Of a stretch of 64,000 nt of DNA, positions 55,501 to 63,859 are shown piece after piece. Each line of letters opens with the position of its first letter. The stretch's first letter is position 1. The DNA comes from Paraspadella gotoi. Taxonomy: Eukaryota; Chaetognatha. The DNA lies in contig CM119263.1 in assembly GCA_051294375.1 (NCBI GenBank), positions 20,798,115 through 20,862,114 of the forward strand, written 5' to 3'. A model generated the notes under the pieces. It was not told the DNA's origin. It searched no databases and saw only the letters and a program-made list of their open reading frames with translations. A program made the translations under genes and the position numbers.

Positions 55501-57305
55501 TCTCGATTTTTTAAATCTGCTAGGCAACCAAACTTTGAATAAAATCATACGATACTTAATAATTTTTTCTTACAATACATTTTAAATATTTTTATACATC
55601 CAGTATGATATAAATGGAAAAAATGAATGAAAATGAGAAAAAGATAAGAGAAGAGAGAGCATGGGGAAAAAAAGAGAGAAAGAGTGGAAAGAAATTAATA
55701 TAGAGAAGGGGGAGAACGAAAACAATTAAGAGAAAAAAAAAGATAAGAAAGAGGGAAGAAAGGGAATCAGAGAGGGAGAGAAAAGCAGAGATAGAGAGGA
55801 AGAGAAATAAAGGTAAAGGAAGAAAAGAAGGGATGACACAGAAAAATATGAGGACAGAAAAGTCGGAGATAGGGAGAGAAAGAGAGAAAGAGAGAAAAAG
55901 AGAGGGACAGTGAGAAGGTTCAAGAGAGAAAAAAATAGTGAAAAAAATGGAAAAAAGTTTTAAAATATAGCGAGCCGTTTTTGTTTTTTTTTGCCTAAGC
56001 TGTAGTATATCTAAAAAACGCGATAGATCTGACGAGCAATTTAATCTTTAAAAGTTGTCCTTACCATGAAAAATCGTTTTAGTTTCATCTTAATTAGGGT
56101 AGATACCTTAATTAGAATGATTAAGCCTTAATTTCTTTTACCTTAATTTAAGGTAAAAGAAATTATGTCTTACCATATTTTGAAAGCATAGAAATTCACC
56201 CAGTGAGTTCGATGTTATAAGGAGAAAATAACTATAGCCAACCGTTTTTTAAAATAAAGCATGTTTTATATTAATCAGTGGAAACAAAAGAAATAATAGC
56301 TATATAAGCCGAATATAAATCACTGACATATATGCTCCCTCTATTTCCAGAAGACAACACTGACTTCCCCTTCCCAAAATGAGTTATTAGATATAATGAT
56401 AAGTAAAAAATTTTTAAGAAAGCGATACATTGTAGTGGTAGTATTTCATACCCCACTACTCGTCCGAGAATCCGCAGCACCTATGCCATAGGCTATGGCG
56501 CCGGAGGTAGCACGAGCTCCTCCCAACCCAAAGGACTCGGGTTCGCGCCCTGCTGATTCACACAAGTAAAAGCGGGACGGGGCGTCTAACCCACCTGTAG
56601 TGTCGGACTACAGTCCGATCCGAAGTTCGGGACTTTGTGTGCAACGGACGGTAAACTGCTCGCGGCATCGTTTTCCACAACATATATATATAAATATAGA
56701 TTAAAAAGTAAATCCTTCATAAAACATAAAAATAAAAAATAGTGAAACAAGTAATTTGAAAATTTTCATATAAATAAATAAATTAATTAATTAATTAATT
56801 AATTTTTTTCCTCGAGATGTAATCCGATAAACCAAACCATAGACCGTGACTCATTCATTCACTCGTTTAACCCGGAAGGCAGTCGATCGAAGAAAAGAGG
56901 TTAAGCCTCGCGGGTGAAGCGGCTGGGGTCGGGGAGCTAAACCCGCCCTTTGACATCTTGTCGCCCCTCGCTCTCTCTCTCCCTTCTCTCTCCAGATAGA
57001 GAAGGATTCATTTTCTCTCGTAATAACTGACCGCGGCTTTCCAACTTGCACAGATAATTTCTCGATTTAACGGTTATTTCTTATATTAAGGGAGAAATTT
57101 TAGTTAAGACGAACATTGAAGTATACTTTTTTCCCTGACGATACTCCCGTTTCCTTCTCTCTCATCTTCTCACTCTCCATCTCACTATCAATATCTTACC
57201 TTTTTTCCTCTCCGCTCACGAAGGTCGATAAATTCTGATCTCACCTCCGCGCGATGAAAAAATTCTTCACTTTACAAGAACAAAATTTGCATTTCTTCCC
57301 CCCCC

Positions 57306-57387
<82 letters not shown>

Positions 57388-57873
57388 TCTCTCCTCACCT
57401 CCTCGATCTTGACCTTCCCCGTCCACTTGTTGGTTCCAAAGGGGCAGCAGCTCAAGTCGACAAGCCCCTTCTTTCTCTCCAGCATTTCCTTCAATATTTT
57501 TTTCGAGAGGACGAATCCCCACCTGTCGTTTCCGATCGGCTTAAGCCCTTCGTCCGGCCTGAGTTTCAGCCGATCGACGACGACCGGCGACTTTTCCCTG
57601 AACAGGGGGAAGGAATAATAAATATTAACATTTAAAAAAAATTAACTAAATTAAAAATGAACAAATATTAAAAATTCTAAAAGCTCGCCTAAGAGTCACG
57701 TCCCCGACGTCGATGGCCGAGAGAGCGACGCGATTGGTCGAGGCGGCTGCGGGGGATTTCTGCGTGACTCTCCGATTGGTCGATGTTGTGGGTGTTTTTT
57801 TCGGCGGCGTCTTCCGCCTCGCCGCCGCCGACGCCGCAGCCGCCGCTGTCGACTTTGTTTGTTTGCTCGCCAT
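41131..57873 (-). CDS. Nine-exon gene for a 544-residue LRR-like repeat protein
   Basis: Joining nine exons (57873-57689, 57597-57399, 46349-46039, 45653-45503, 45321-45172, 42354-42227, 41979-41864, 41723-41530, 41331-41131) gives 1635 nt with no internal stop, and every phase fits. Residues 1-62 are basic and Ala/Lys/Pro/Thr-rich. The rest is four and a half repeats of ~112 residues. Each starts with W-x-F-V followed by a helical K-x-x-L-x-E segment (Trp at 88, 206, 314, 425, 537). A WTxGxSIxxLII-type strand comes next (KWTGK, SWTRGNSIQSLII), then P-x-x-L-x-x-FANVK-x-LxLxGTGLxDxPxW, which reads as leucine-rich repeats. No signal peptide or membrane segment is seen, so it is probably intracellular and involved in protein binding. 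Two donors are non-canonical: GC after exon 1 and GA after exon 3. I do not recognise the family. Confidence 0.82.
41530..41723 (-). CDS. Exon 8 of the LRR-like gene
   Basis: Between CACCCTCAG and GAAAA|GTGAGG: LKWLKLKAKHWHFVISKHNL, the start of repeat 4, then SSKWTNCKGKFIVWVMSE. Confidence 0.88.
41864..41979 (-). CDS. Exon 7 of the LRR-like gene
   Basis: Between TTTCTACAG and CCGA|GTGAGA: KIEVIEPVEKLKLFANVEMV and NLEGSGVKNIPHWIELLP. Confidence 0.88.
42227..42354 (-). CDS. Exon 6 of the LRR-like gene
   Basis: Between TTCAACCAG and AAAG|GTGAGG: TLDLSAERRNSWTRGNSIQS and LIIEDSVKADDVAHLKEIRL. Confidence 0.85.
42590..42795 (-). repeat. Dispersed repeat R4, copy 3, in intron 5
   Basis: Inverted copy of 22885-23040 (ATGAAATTGGTACAACCAAT ... 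TTTGGTGGTTTAAGG ... TCAATCAAGACTCTC). Confidence 0.85.
43015..44500 (+). repeat. Long dispersed repeat R1, copy 2, in intron 5
   Basis: Head hairpin CAAGCCATGACCGGCGAAGC ... GGTTCAAGGCTTG, a (GTC)n run near 43086, the shared ~138-nt palindrome, an R2 CT module (43690-43910) and the AAATTTCATTCAAGATAA block. It lacks the foldback inserted in copy 1. Confidence 0.8.
44700..44960 (+). repeat. CT-tract repeat R2, copy, in intron 5
   Basis: GAGTTCAGCTCTGCAGCGGC, CT tract, AAAACTTTTATTATCGCCAT, TCAATACAAAATCCC and ATCCGAGATTTTCGTGGATT. Confidence 0.8.
44985..45150 (+). repeat. (CT)n tract and ATCATCGCATCAATGAATGA repeats with right-hand module
   Basis: CT tract 44988-45018, two to three repeat units (45050-45110), then GCTTGATCCTTATGCTTTTA. 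Confidence 0.8.
45172..45321 (-). CDS. Exon 5 of the LRR-like gene
   Basis: Exactly 50 codons, phase 0 at both ends, between GGGCCAG and ACG|GTGAGT: VLELTGTGLADVPSW ... NWRFVLNKDNLHEM. Confidence 0.88.
45503..45653 (-). CDS. Exon 4 of the LRR-like gene
   Basis: Fifty codons between TTCTAAAG and AAG|GTAAGG: WTEGHSINTLIIDSDVDEVE ... KIKTVQPPEKLRAFKNVK, the middle of repeat 2. Confidence 0.85.
46039..46349 (-). CDS. Exon 3 of the LRR-like gene
   Basis: The acceptor TTTTTTTCAG precedes VHEINLQFSRVISVLPPDLL, then FANVKSLNLTWTGLSDLPDW and VWDFVVTKDQIEDM. To stay in frame with exon 4 it must end at 46039, where the donor is AG|GATGGA, with GA in place of GT. Confidence 0.8.
46463..46497 (-). ncRNA. 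Hammerhead ribozyme-like motif, outer foldback left arm
   Basis: Minus strand: CTGATGA (46497-46491), stem II GGCTT/AAGCC with a 7-nt loop, GAAA (46472-46469), CATGTC. All core boxes are intact. Confidence 0.72.
47339..47375 (-). ncRNA. Hammerhead ribozyme-like motif, inner foldback left arm
   Basis: Minus strand: CTGATGA (47375-47369), stem II with CTCTG/CAGAG core pairing, GAAA, CATGTC (to 47339). Core intact. Confidence 0.7.
47972..48008 (+). ncRNA. Hammerhead ribozyme-like motif, inner foldback right arm
   Basis: CTGATGA (47972-47978), stem II GACTCT/AGAGTC, GAAA (47999-48002), CATGTC (48003-48008). Core and stem III palindrome are both intact. Together with 46463-46497 it is one of the two best-preserved copies here. 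Confidence 0.75.
48336..48371 (+). ncRNA. Hammerhead-like motif, outer foldback right arm, damaged
   Basis: CTGATATGA has a 2-nt insertion in the CTGATGA box. Stem II GGCTT/AAGCC, GAAA and CATGTC are kept. Confidence 0.6.
48439..50715. other. Intron 2 sequence, no exon found
   Basis: Contains an A-rich block (48480-48620), a CCG-triplet block (49040-49110), (GA)n at 49430-49455 and (CT)n at 49660-49682. A 60-codon minus frame over 50069-50240 (GLPPHLLRSERFFRQLP...) is moderately protein-like but does not resemble the gene's repeats. Confidence 0.4.
50720..51212 (+). repeat. 18-bp minisatellite, unit GTTGAAAAAATTATGCAA
   Basis: About 27 degenerate units. Related to the GTTGACCAAATTATGCAA arrays at 19.7, 28.8 and 33.8 kb. 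Confidence 0.92.
51985..52255 (+). repeat. 18-bp minisatellite, second block
   Basis: Same unit as 50720-51212. The 770 bp between them are AT-rich with no gene seen. Confidence 0.92.
52256..52340 (-). repeat. R1 head fragment, reversed, with (GAC)n
   Basis: GTGTGATGCGACGGACGACA, (GAC)n at 52278-52310 and TACGTCACAAA mirror the start of R1 copy 2 (GTGACGTAGTCGTCGTCG, CGTCCGTCACGC). Confidence 0.6.
52405..52475 (+). repeat. SINE family 1 head fragment
   Basis: CCTCGGAGGTAGCGCGAGC (A box) and GACTCGGGTTCGCGGCCC (B box) match 56485-56560. Confidence 0.65.
52490..52870 (-). repeat. CT-tract repeat R2, reversed copy
   Basis: (GA)n at 52519-52590, then CACGAAATC, TTGTATTTTGGGATTTTGTA, AATAAATGGCGATAAAAAAG on the plus strand, mirroring R2. 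Confidence 0.7.
52871..54230. other. Intron 2 sequence, no exon seen
   Basis: A GA/CA-rich block at 52895-53005. Sequence like R5's left part at 53215-53345 (AAATTCACCCC, TTTTCGCCGATTCTGACTTC). The rest is AT-rich. Confidence 0.45.
54231..54330. other. Assembly gap of 100 N
   Basis: Exactly 100 undefined bases, a conventional scaffold gap of unknown true size, within intron 2. Confidence 1.
54765..54915 (-). repeat. SINE family 1, copy without head
   Basis: Core matches 35105-35345 (CAGTCCCTGAGCTTCGGATC, GTTACAGGCGGGTTAAGCGC, GGCGGCCACC) and stops at CTAGAACC. Confidence 0.75.
54965..55940 (-). repeat. Dispersed repeat R6, copy 2
   Basis: Reversed counterpart of 30600-31620: TGTCCATTTTTGTCCATTTT, TTTGCCTATGAATTC, TCGACAGGTTTTTGCGGAAA, CTGCTAGGCAACCAA, then a purine-rich block (55620-55930). 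Confidence 0.75.
56060..56262 (-). repeat. Dispersed repeat R7, partner at 63860-64000
   Basis: TTTGAAAGCATAGAAATTCA, CCCAGTGAGTTCGATGTTAT, AAGGAGAAAATAACTATAGC recur reversed at the window's right edge. A palindrome TTTCTTTTACCTTAATTTAA ... GGTAAAAGAAAT lies at 56136-56163. Confidence 0.75.
56470..56662 (+). repeat. tRNA-derived SINE, family 1, fullest copy
   Basis: Head TGGCGCCGGAGGTAGCACG (A box) and GACTCGGGTTCGCGCCC (B box), a spacer, then the core GGGACGGGGCGTCTAACCCA ... CTACAGTCCGATCC ... CGGGACTTTGTG. Confidence 0.8.
56663..57300. other. Intron 2 sequence near exon 2, no exon seen
   Basis: AATT-rich run near 56775-56800 and a moderate-GC patch at 56860-57000 with no recognisable frame. 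Confidence 0.45.
57308..57394. repeat. (CT)n tract in intron 2
   Basis: About 40 CT units a few bases past the exon 2 donor. Confidence 0.95.
57399..57597 (-). CDS. Exon 2 of the LRR-like gene
   Basis: The acceptor CCCTGTTCAG and donor GAGGAG|GTGAGG frame 66 codons, including RWGFVLSKKILKEML and NKWTGKVKIEE, the start of repeat 1. A long (CT)n tract begins in intron 2 right after the donor. Confidence 0.85.
57689..57873 (-). CDS. Exon 1 of the LRR-like gene
   Basis: Starts at ATG 57873 (MASKQTKSTAAAAAS...), encoding a basic Ala/Pro/Thr-rich N terminus that ends AIDVGDVTL. The donor reads AG|GCGAGC. Using a GC donor keeps the frame into exon 2, whereas the nearby GTGACT would not. Confidence 0.65.
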
Positions 57874-58140
57874 TCGCTTCCGGTTTCGGCGATGGATTCT
57901 TTTCTTATTTTTTCTTGTCGGGTTGTTTTGAGAACCGACGGTTTCTTTTTTTTATTATTGGCGGGTACAGAAAGAGGGCGTGCAGCCGGTTAGTGGAGAC
58001 GAGTCTTTATACCCTCCTTTAGCGACATTTTCTTTCATTTCGGCGTCATTTTCGCTGAGCGGAGAAAGTATTTCTTTTGTTTTATTTTTTTATATTTGTG
58101 GGTTTTTATTGAGCGTTGAGTTTTTTAAAAAAGTCCCTTC
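57874..58140 (-). promoter_or_regulatory. Candidate promoter and 5' UTR of the LRR-like gene
   Basis: The 5' flank of the first ATG is GC-richer than average up to about 57900 and then pyrimidine-rich. No TATA box or initiator can be placed, so this call rests only on position. Confidence 0.25.
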
Positions 58141-58151
58141 CCTAAAAAGAA

Positions 58152-58228
<77 letters not shown>

Positions 58229-58245
58229 AGAGAGAGAGAGGAACA
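58152..58245. repeat. (GA)n tract
   Basis: Long GA simple repeat with GAAGA interruptions. Confidence 0.95.
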
Positions 58246-58467
58246 AAGGAAGGAAAAAAATAAGGAGAGAAAAATTAAAAATTAGAGGATGAAAGAAAAA
58301 AGGAAATAAATATACAAAAAACATACAAAAAACCTAAACATCAAAAAAATTCATATATTAACGAATAAACCAACAAAGCGCAGAGAAAAAAAGAAAAAAA
58401 GGGACAAAAAGAAAAGAAAACATCGCTGACGTCTTTCTAAAAATATCTCGCTGAGAGGGAAGGAGAA

Positions 58468-58505
<38 letters not shown>

Positions 58506-58506
58506 C
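58468..58506. repeat. (GTC)n run, about 13 units
   Basis: Perfect GTC/GAC trinucleotide repeat. Confidence 0.95.
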
Positions 58507-58659
58507 CTACCGCTTTCCAACAACGAATCCGCCGCCCGGATGTCATCCCAGCGACGACGCCGAGCGCCTCCATAAAAGGTGCCGCTTTTTTGTCGATGTC
58601 GATTCGTCTTTTGTCTGTGAAGATTAGTTTTTCGGTTTTCAGGACGCAACAGAGTGGAA

Positions 58660-58905
58660 AGGCGGTAGTAGACGGGCGACGACGACGACGACGACGGCGA
58701 CTTGGATGACGATATCGACGAAAATGACGACAACGATGACGTCGGCGAAGAGAAAAGCAACGTTAATGACAATGACCACAACGATGACGTTCGAGAAAAA
58801 GATATAATTTGAATTTTGAGAGGAAACCACATTGACTAAGATGACGACGACGACGCTGACTCAGCCTTACCACAACGACGACGTCGACGACGACGACAAC
58901 TTCGA
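58660..58905. repeat. GAC/GAT triplet-rich block
   Basis: Degenerate GACGACGACGAC words with GATGACG and GTCGACG variants, like 12110-12855. Confidence 0.8.
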
Positions 58906-59820
58906 TTGCAGAAAAGTCGATAGAGAGATCATCCTAAATCAATTGGATGAAAACTAATTTCGTCGAAATATGAGTATGTGGAAAGGACCGGATAGGATAA
59001 CAATAGGATAGGGTGAAAATATGTATAAAATTTGTTAGATATTACAAAGAATAATATGACATCAAGTGGTTTAGAGATCAAGATTTAATTTTGAAGAAAA
59101 TAAAATCAATCAAAACCATATCTGAAGAATTTCCAGGGAGAACTGAAACGCGGAGAACGAGTTCGAGGAGAACGAGGAGAACAAGGAGAACAAATGGAGG
59201 TTTGTGGAGAATGAGAATCGGCGACTATAAGCTAACGAGAGGCTCCTCTTGGAAAAGAAGAAGAGAAAGAATTGAGGACCACAGATAATGAGATCCGTTG
59301 GGAGAATAAAAATTTTCAGAGTCGCGAAATTTAATGAAAAAAAAAGAAAGATTATTTCTGATGTTTAATTAAATTAAAACGCTGTGTTGGAAAATCTTCA
59401 ACATTAATGCTACGCCGGGACAAAGTTTTCTTGACTGGCACCTATTCTCGTCACACTTTTAAAAGGCAATGGATGTTATGACAATTTGATGTTGTCAGAT
59501 ACAAGATAAAAGACATAAAAGACCTGTAAAGACTCTGAGTTGATCGGTTAGATTTTTAGAATTGATACTTTGGCACAAGTATTTTGAAAAATGTCAGTTA
59601 AATATAGTGACGACGACAACCCTCGGGTTTTTATACGTAACAATCGCCAGTGACAGTTTGCATAAAAGTAATGGGATACAAAATGTGTTATTGAGAGAAT
59701 ATATGAGCAAAATGATTAAAAGAGTTTTAATTGAAAAGAATAAAAGAATCTGAAAGACACAAAGGATAAAGGATAAAGGAGGTCGTTCGGTGAGGAACGC
59801 GAATTAATTATCGGAGAAAA
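58906..59820. other. No gene seen
   Basis: An Arg/Lys-rich 65-codon frame (59091-59288) runs through GAGAACGAGGAGAACAAGG-type purine repeats and is compositional. Confidence 0.5.
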
Positions 59821-59825
59821 GAAGA

Positions 59826-59836
59826 ACAATTTTGAG

Positions 59837-59906
<70 letters not shown>
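59826..59906. repeat. (GA)n tract
   Basis: GA simple repeat. Confidence 0.95.
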
Positions 59907-59913
<7 letters not shown>

Positions 59914-59951
59914 TCAAAAATAACAATGATAATAATCTAATTAATTAGTTT

Positions 59952-59954
<3 letters not shown>

Positions 59955-60017
<63 letters not shown>

Positions 60018-60019
60018 TC

Positions 60020-60054
<35 letters not shown>

Positions 60055-60080
60055 TAATATCAATAATAATAATGATAATT
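59955..60080. repeat. (AAT)n microsatellite
   Basis: About 40 AAT units with ATC interruptions near 60016 and 60056. Confidence 0.95.
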
Positions 60081-60385
60081 TCATACAGATATGCCTAGAT
60101 ACAAACCGTGGAATTTCTCGTTAACGTTACGACATCTTTCAAGCCACGTGTCTCGGTCGCCGCTCCTCGAATTAAAACGACGCTTACGCAACGACAATAG
60201 TTTTTGACCTTTTTTTTTTCTAGAAAATACGAGGAAAACTGTAGTACACAGACTATGAAAAAAAGTTTCGAAGGAAAAAATAGAAAAAAAAAACGAGAAG
60301 CTGAAGGAAATAAAGGTAATGACCCGCCTTTTCATTCGGTTAAGCAAGACTGTCCCAGTTGGAATGAAGTCGAGAAGGAAAGGAA

Positions 60386-60388
<3 letters not shown>

Positions 60389-60442
<54 letters not shown>
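60389..60442. repeat. (GA)n tract
   Basis: GA simple repeat. Confidence 0.95.
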
Positions 60443-60574
60443 GGAGCGCCCAGAGGCCAAAAACAAAAGCCAAGAGGTCCTGTTCTCAACAGGATGTCGC
60501 GTGACCTAGAGAGAGACTGACGTCGGCGGAAACCGAGGGAAAAAAAATAGATGGGAGGGAGGAAGGGACGAAGG

Positions 60575-61587
60575 GTGGATGGTAGGGCGTTGAAAAATAA
60601 CGAAATATAAACAAATCAAGTGAGGTACATAGCTATTTTAGTGTAATAAAGTCTGTAGAATTCGATGATGATAACCATTTTTTTGTATAGTCTCATCTTC
60701 TTTGTCCGAAATGGCGATTCTTGCGCATATAAGGTGCTATTAAAATGGAGCAAACATTGTAGAGTATAAGAAACTCAAATTATTAAGATTTTATAAAAGC
60801 CATATTTTAACTTACATAATATGAAAATAAAGACCCATATAAATATTTTGGTAAGTTTTTTTAACAAATTTTATATTTTATTAATAGTTTGTGAGCTATA
60901 TTTATTAATAAATAATAATAAAAATAAGCTAAAGTGAAAAAATAAAAATTTTAAATTTTAAAACCGGATTTGAATTCCTTACAAAAAGTTAGTATAAGAA
61001 AGTATAATCCATTTTAAAAAAAAATCTTTCATTAAGTAGGTTAAAAATTATTAAAACTAAATTATTTTGTTTAATTTTTCAATTTTTTCGCTTAAAATTA
61101 TTAGTTTTTTCTGAATATTTGACCAACTTAATGACATAATTTTGATATAAAAAATTATATTTTCTTTATCAACGTTTCCAAAGAATGCAAAATCCATGAA
61201 AAAATTTTTGAAATTATTATTTTTTAACTTTAGCCCAATTTTTACTCATAATTATTAATAAATTATGTTAACTAACTTTTATAAAACATAAAATTTAAAA
61301 ATAAACTTACCAAAATATTTTTATAAGTCTTTATTTTTATATTTCAAAGCTCATATAATTTTTTTAAATTTTTAATAATTTGATTTATCATAACTTATAA
61401 TGGTTTTGCTATTTTATAACAATTTTATAAACATTAAAAACCGCCATTTCCGACAAGAAAGATATAATAATATTACAAAAAAATGGTCATCCCGCGTCGA
61501 ATTCTACAGACTTACATTACACTAAAATAGCTATGTACCTCACTTGATTTGTTATATTTTGTTATTTTTCAACGCTCTAGTGGATGG
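60575..61587. mobile_element. ~1-kb long-TIR foldback, hAT-like, with 8-bp TSD
   Basis: GTGGATGG at 60575-60582 and 61580-61587 flanks an insert that starts TAGGGCGTTGAAAAATAAC. Read from the other end it starts TAGAGCGTTGAAAAATAAC. The inverted arms continue through GTGAGGTACATAGCTATTTT and GTAGAATTCGA, then less perfectly into an AT-rich centre near 60960-61250. An 8-bp TSD and TAGRG termini fit a non-autonomous hAT relative. There is no ORF. Confidence 0.7.
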
Positions 61588-61789
61588 AAAGGAAGGGAGG
61601 AAAGAAAATCATAAAGAAAGATTGAGATGAAGGGAAGAGGAATGGAGAGAATAAAGTTATGGAGGGGAGGAGGATTAGGTAATATTTAAACCAGTACAAT
61701 GCGTCATGTATTTCTCAAAAATTTCTGGAATTGGGGGAAAGCAAAGGAAGAAAAAAAGGGGAGAAAGTAAAAGAATTAGGAGCCGACGT

Positions 61790-62240
61790 CGTTTTTAGAG
61801 ATCAAGGAAGATATTTTCAATGGAGATTTTCGTTCAAACTACCAAACAATATAAACGTTCCTGGGAAAATTCCGGTAAAAAATCGATGTAAAAAAACTTG
61901 ATTCTGATCCTGTTGTATCTGAAGGGCTCGCATTTTTCTTTCTCTTGTCAAATCATCATCACCTTTGATATCAAACAAGCCAGAACAAATAGACTGCTTC
62001 TGGATGGAAAAATTTTTTATCTCTGATTTTATATAGAAATAAAAAGGGATTTTTTTCCCTGAAAATGATATAAACGTCACTGAGGTATGTTCCTGTTCAA
62101 AAAATGACATCAAATTTTGGAATCCTTTGGCAAAGTGTCTGAAGGGCTCTCAAAATTTTTTTTTACATTTGTTTGGTTTATTTTGATATGATACATCATG
62201 GGAAAGTGAATTAGTCCATTTTTGGTAAAAATTTTATTTT
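61790..62240 (-). repeat. Dispersed repeat R5, copy 2
   Basis: Reversed copy of 29940-30400 with the GAAGGGCTCGCATTTTTCTT, AACAAATAGACTGCTTCTGG and TGAGGTATGTTCCTGTTCAA blocks. Confidence 0.8.
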
Positions 62241-63855
62241 AAAGTAAAAGGCAGTGATTTCTATTTGGGTATTTTCAACAATAAAATTGAAACTTATATA
62301 ACTATTATTAGATACCTCACTCGAGAGCCAATATTAGTTTATTTTTTATATATTTTTATGCCGGTCCTGGAGGATGATATCAATATTCACTTGCAAAAAA
62401 CCGTTTTTAAATTCCTACAATGGTTTCCGAGATATAGTCTAAAACGTCAGCCTTGAAAGGCAAAATTTGTCAGAATAAAATTTTCGAGTTTCTTCTTAGA
62501 TTTCTGACGCGCTAGCACAAACTATTTAAAAAAAAGAGAAAACGTTTTGCTGATTTCTTCCAGCATAATCCATAAATGTGTAAGACGATGGGTACACCTG
62601 AAAGTGATATGTCTCTAGATTACGGAAAATTTTTCTTTAGGTTTTATTTTAAAATTTAGGTATTGTACCAATAGGATAAATTAAGATACTCCCGCTTTGC
62701 CGAAATTTTTATTTAACAAAGATTTGTACTGGGTAGTTCAAATCCTTAGTTCTCTAACTGTAAAAAAAGTTATTTTCTTGAATAACTTTGGAAAGAAAAG
62801 AGGTAGGAATGTGGGTGAGGTATCAATCATGGGACACCTCTCTAAAATAGTTTTATTAAATTTTATCCACAAATCTTTACACAGCTTTTATTTAAATCGG
62901 AGTTAAAAATATAACAGTTTTTTGCAATAAAAATTTCAATGAAGGCATGTGAAATTTTTTTTCTTCTTTCCTAATTTGATAAAGGAAAGACTAAATTACA
63001 TTTTGATTACCATTAAATTTCTCTACACTATAAATTTGCTTGTATTTTTTAGTTAAAGTAAAAAAAAAGCAAAAATTTATGAAGTAGCTGGATAAAATGT
63101 TTTTTTAAATATGAAAAATGATAAATACAAAAATATTTTCAGATTGATATAAACAGTCTGGACGTCTACCTTCTTGTCTGTGAAAAAAAAATTGTCATTT
63201 TTCATTATCTTCAACTGCAAACAAAAAGCTTGACACACTGCTTGTTTATCATAATAAAATTTTAAAAAATTACATAGCTGGCGACATATTTGACAAAGCA
63301 AGACATCATTGTGTTTATTTGTTTTGATAATTTTCTTTTAAATAGAACAACCTTTATACAAGGAATTTAATTCTATTACTTATCATCCGTTTTAATTAAG
63401 AAAAAAAATTTCGCGGAATAGCCCATTGGAAAGGGTTCATTGACTGACTTAATGATCGAATTTTTTAGGTTTCTTTACTGCCCCCATTTCACAAGATTGA
63501 TTATCATGTCAGTATTTCCAGATTATCTGTACCCTTTCTGCAACCTGCATTCTGAATTTTCTTTTTTTCCCTTTCAAATGTATTTAAATAAAAAAAATTA
63601 TTTGAGAGAACGATCGGCATGGAGGATGCCATTGGTAAGCCTTAGTTACCCCACTGCCCGATCGAATTTTTAAACAAGGTTTTTTTAAAATCTATTCGAG
63701 ACATAACACTAACTATTGGTACTATTATTTTTTTTATTTTTTTATGAAATTTTGCGTAATCAGAGAAACGTTTTGCGTGTCAAAAAAATATGGAAAAAAA
63801 AAGAGAAAAACGTTCTGACAAATTTAAAAATTTATGGAGGAATCTACTATTATTT
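62241..63855. other. AT-rich stretch, no gene seen
   Basis: Several 60-77 codon frames (62265, 62697, 63077 minus, 63440) lack coding composition, splice structure or motifs. Confidence 0.5.
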
Positions 63856-63859
63856 CTTT

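Noticed and set aside
20985-60442. Arg/Glu- and Leu/Ser-rich frames at (GA)n and (CT)n tracts
   Set aside because: Simple-repeat translations without start context or conserved content.
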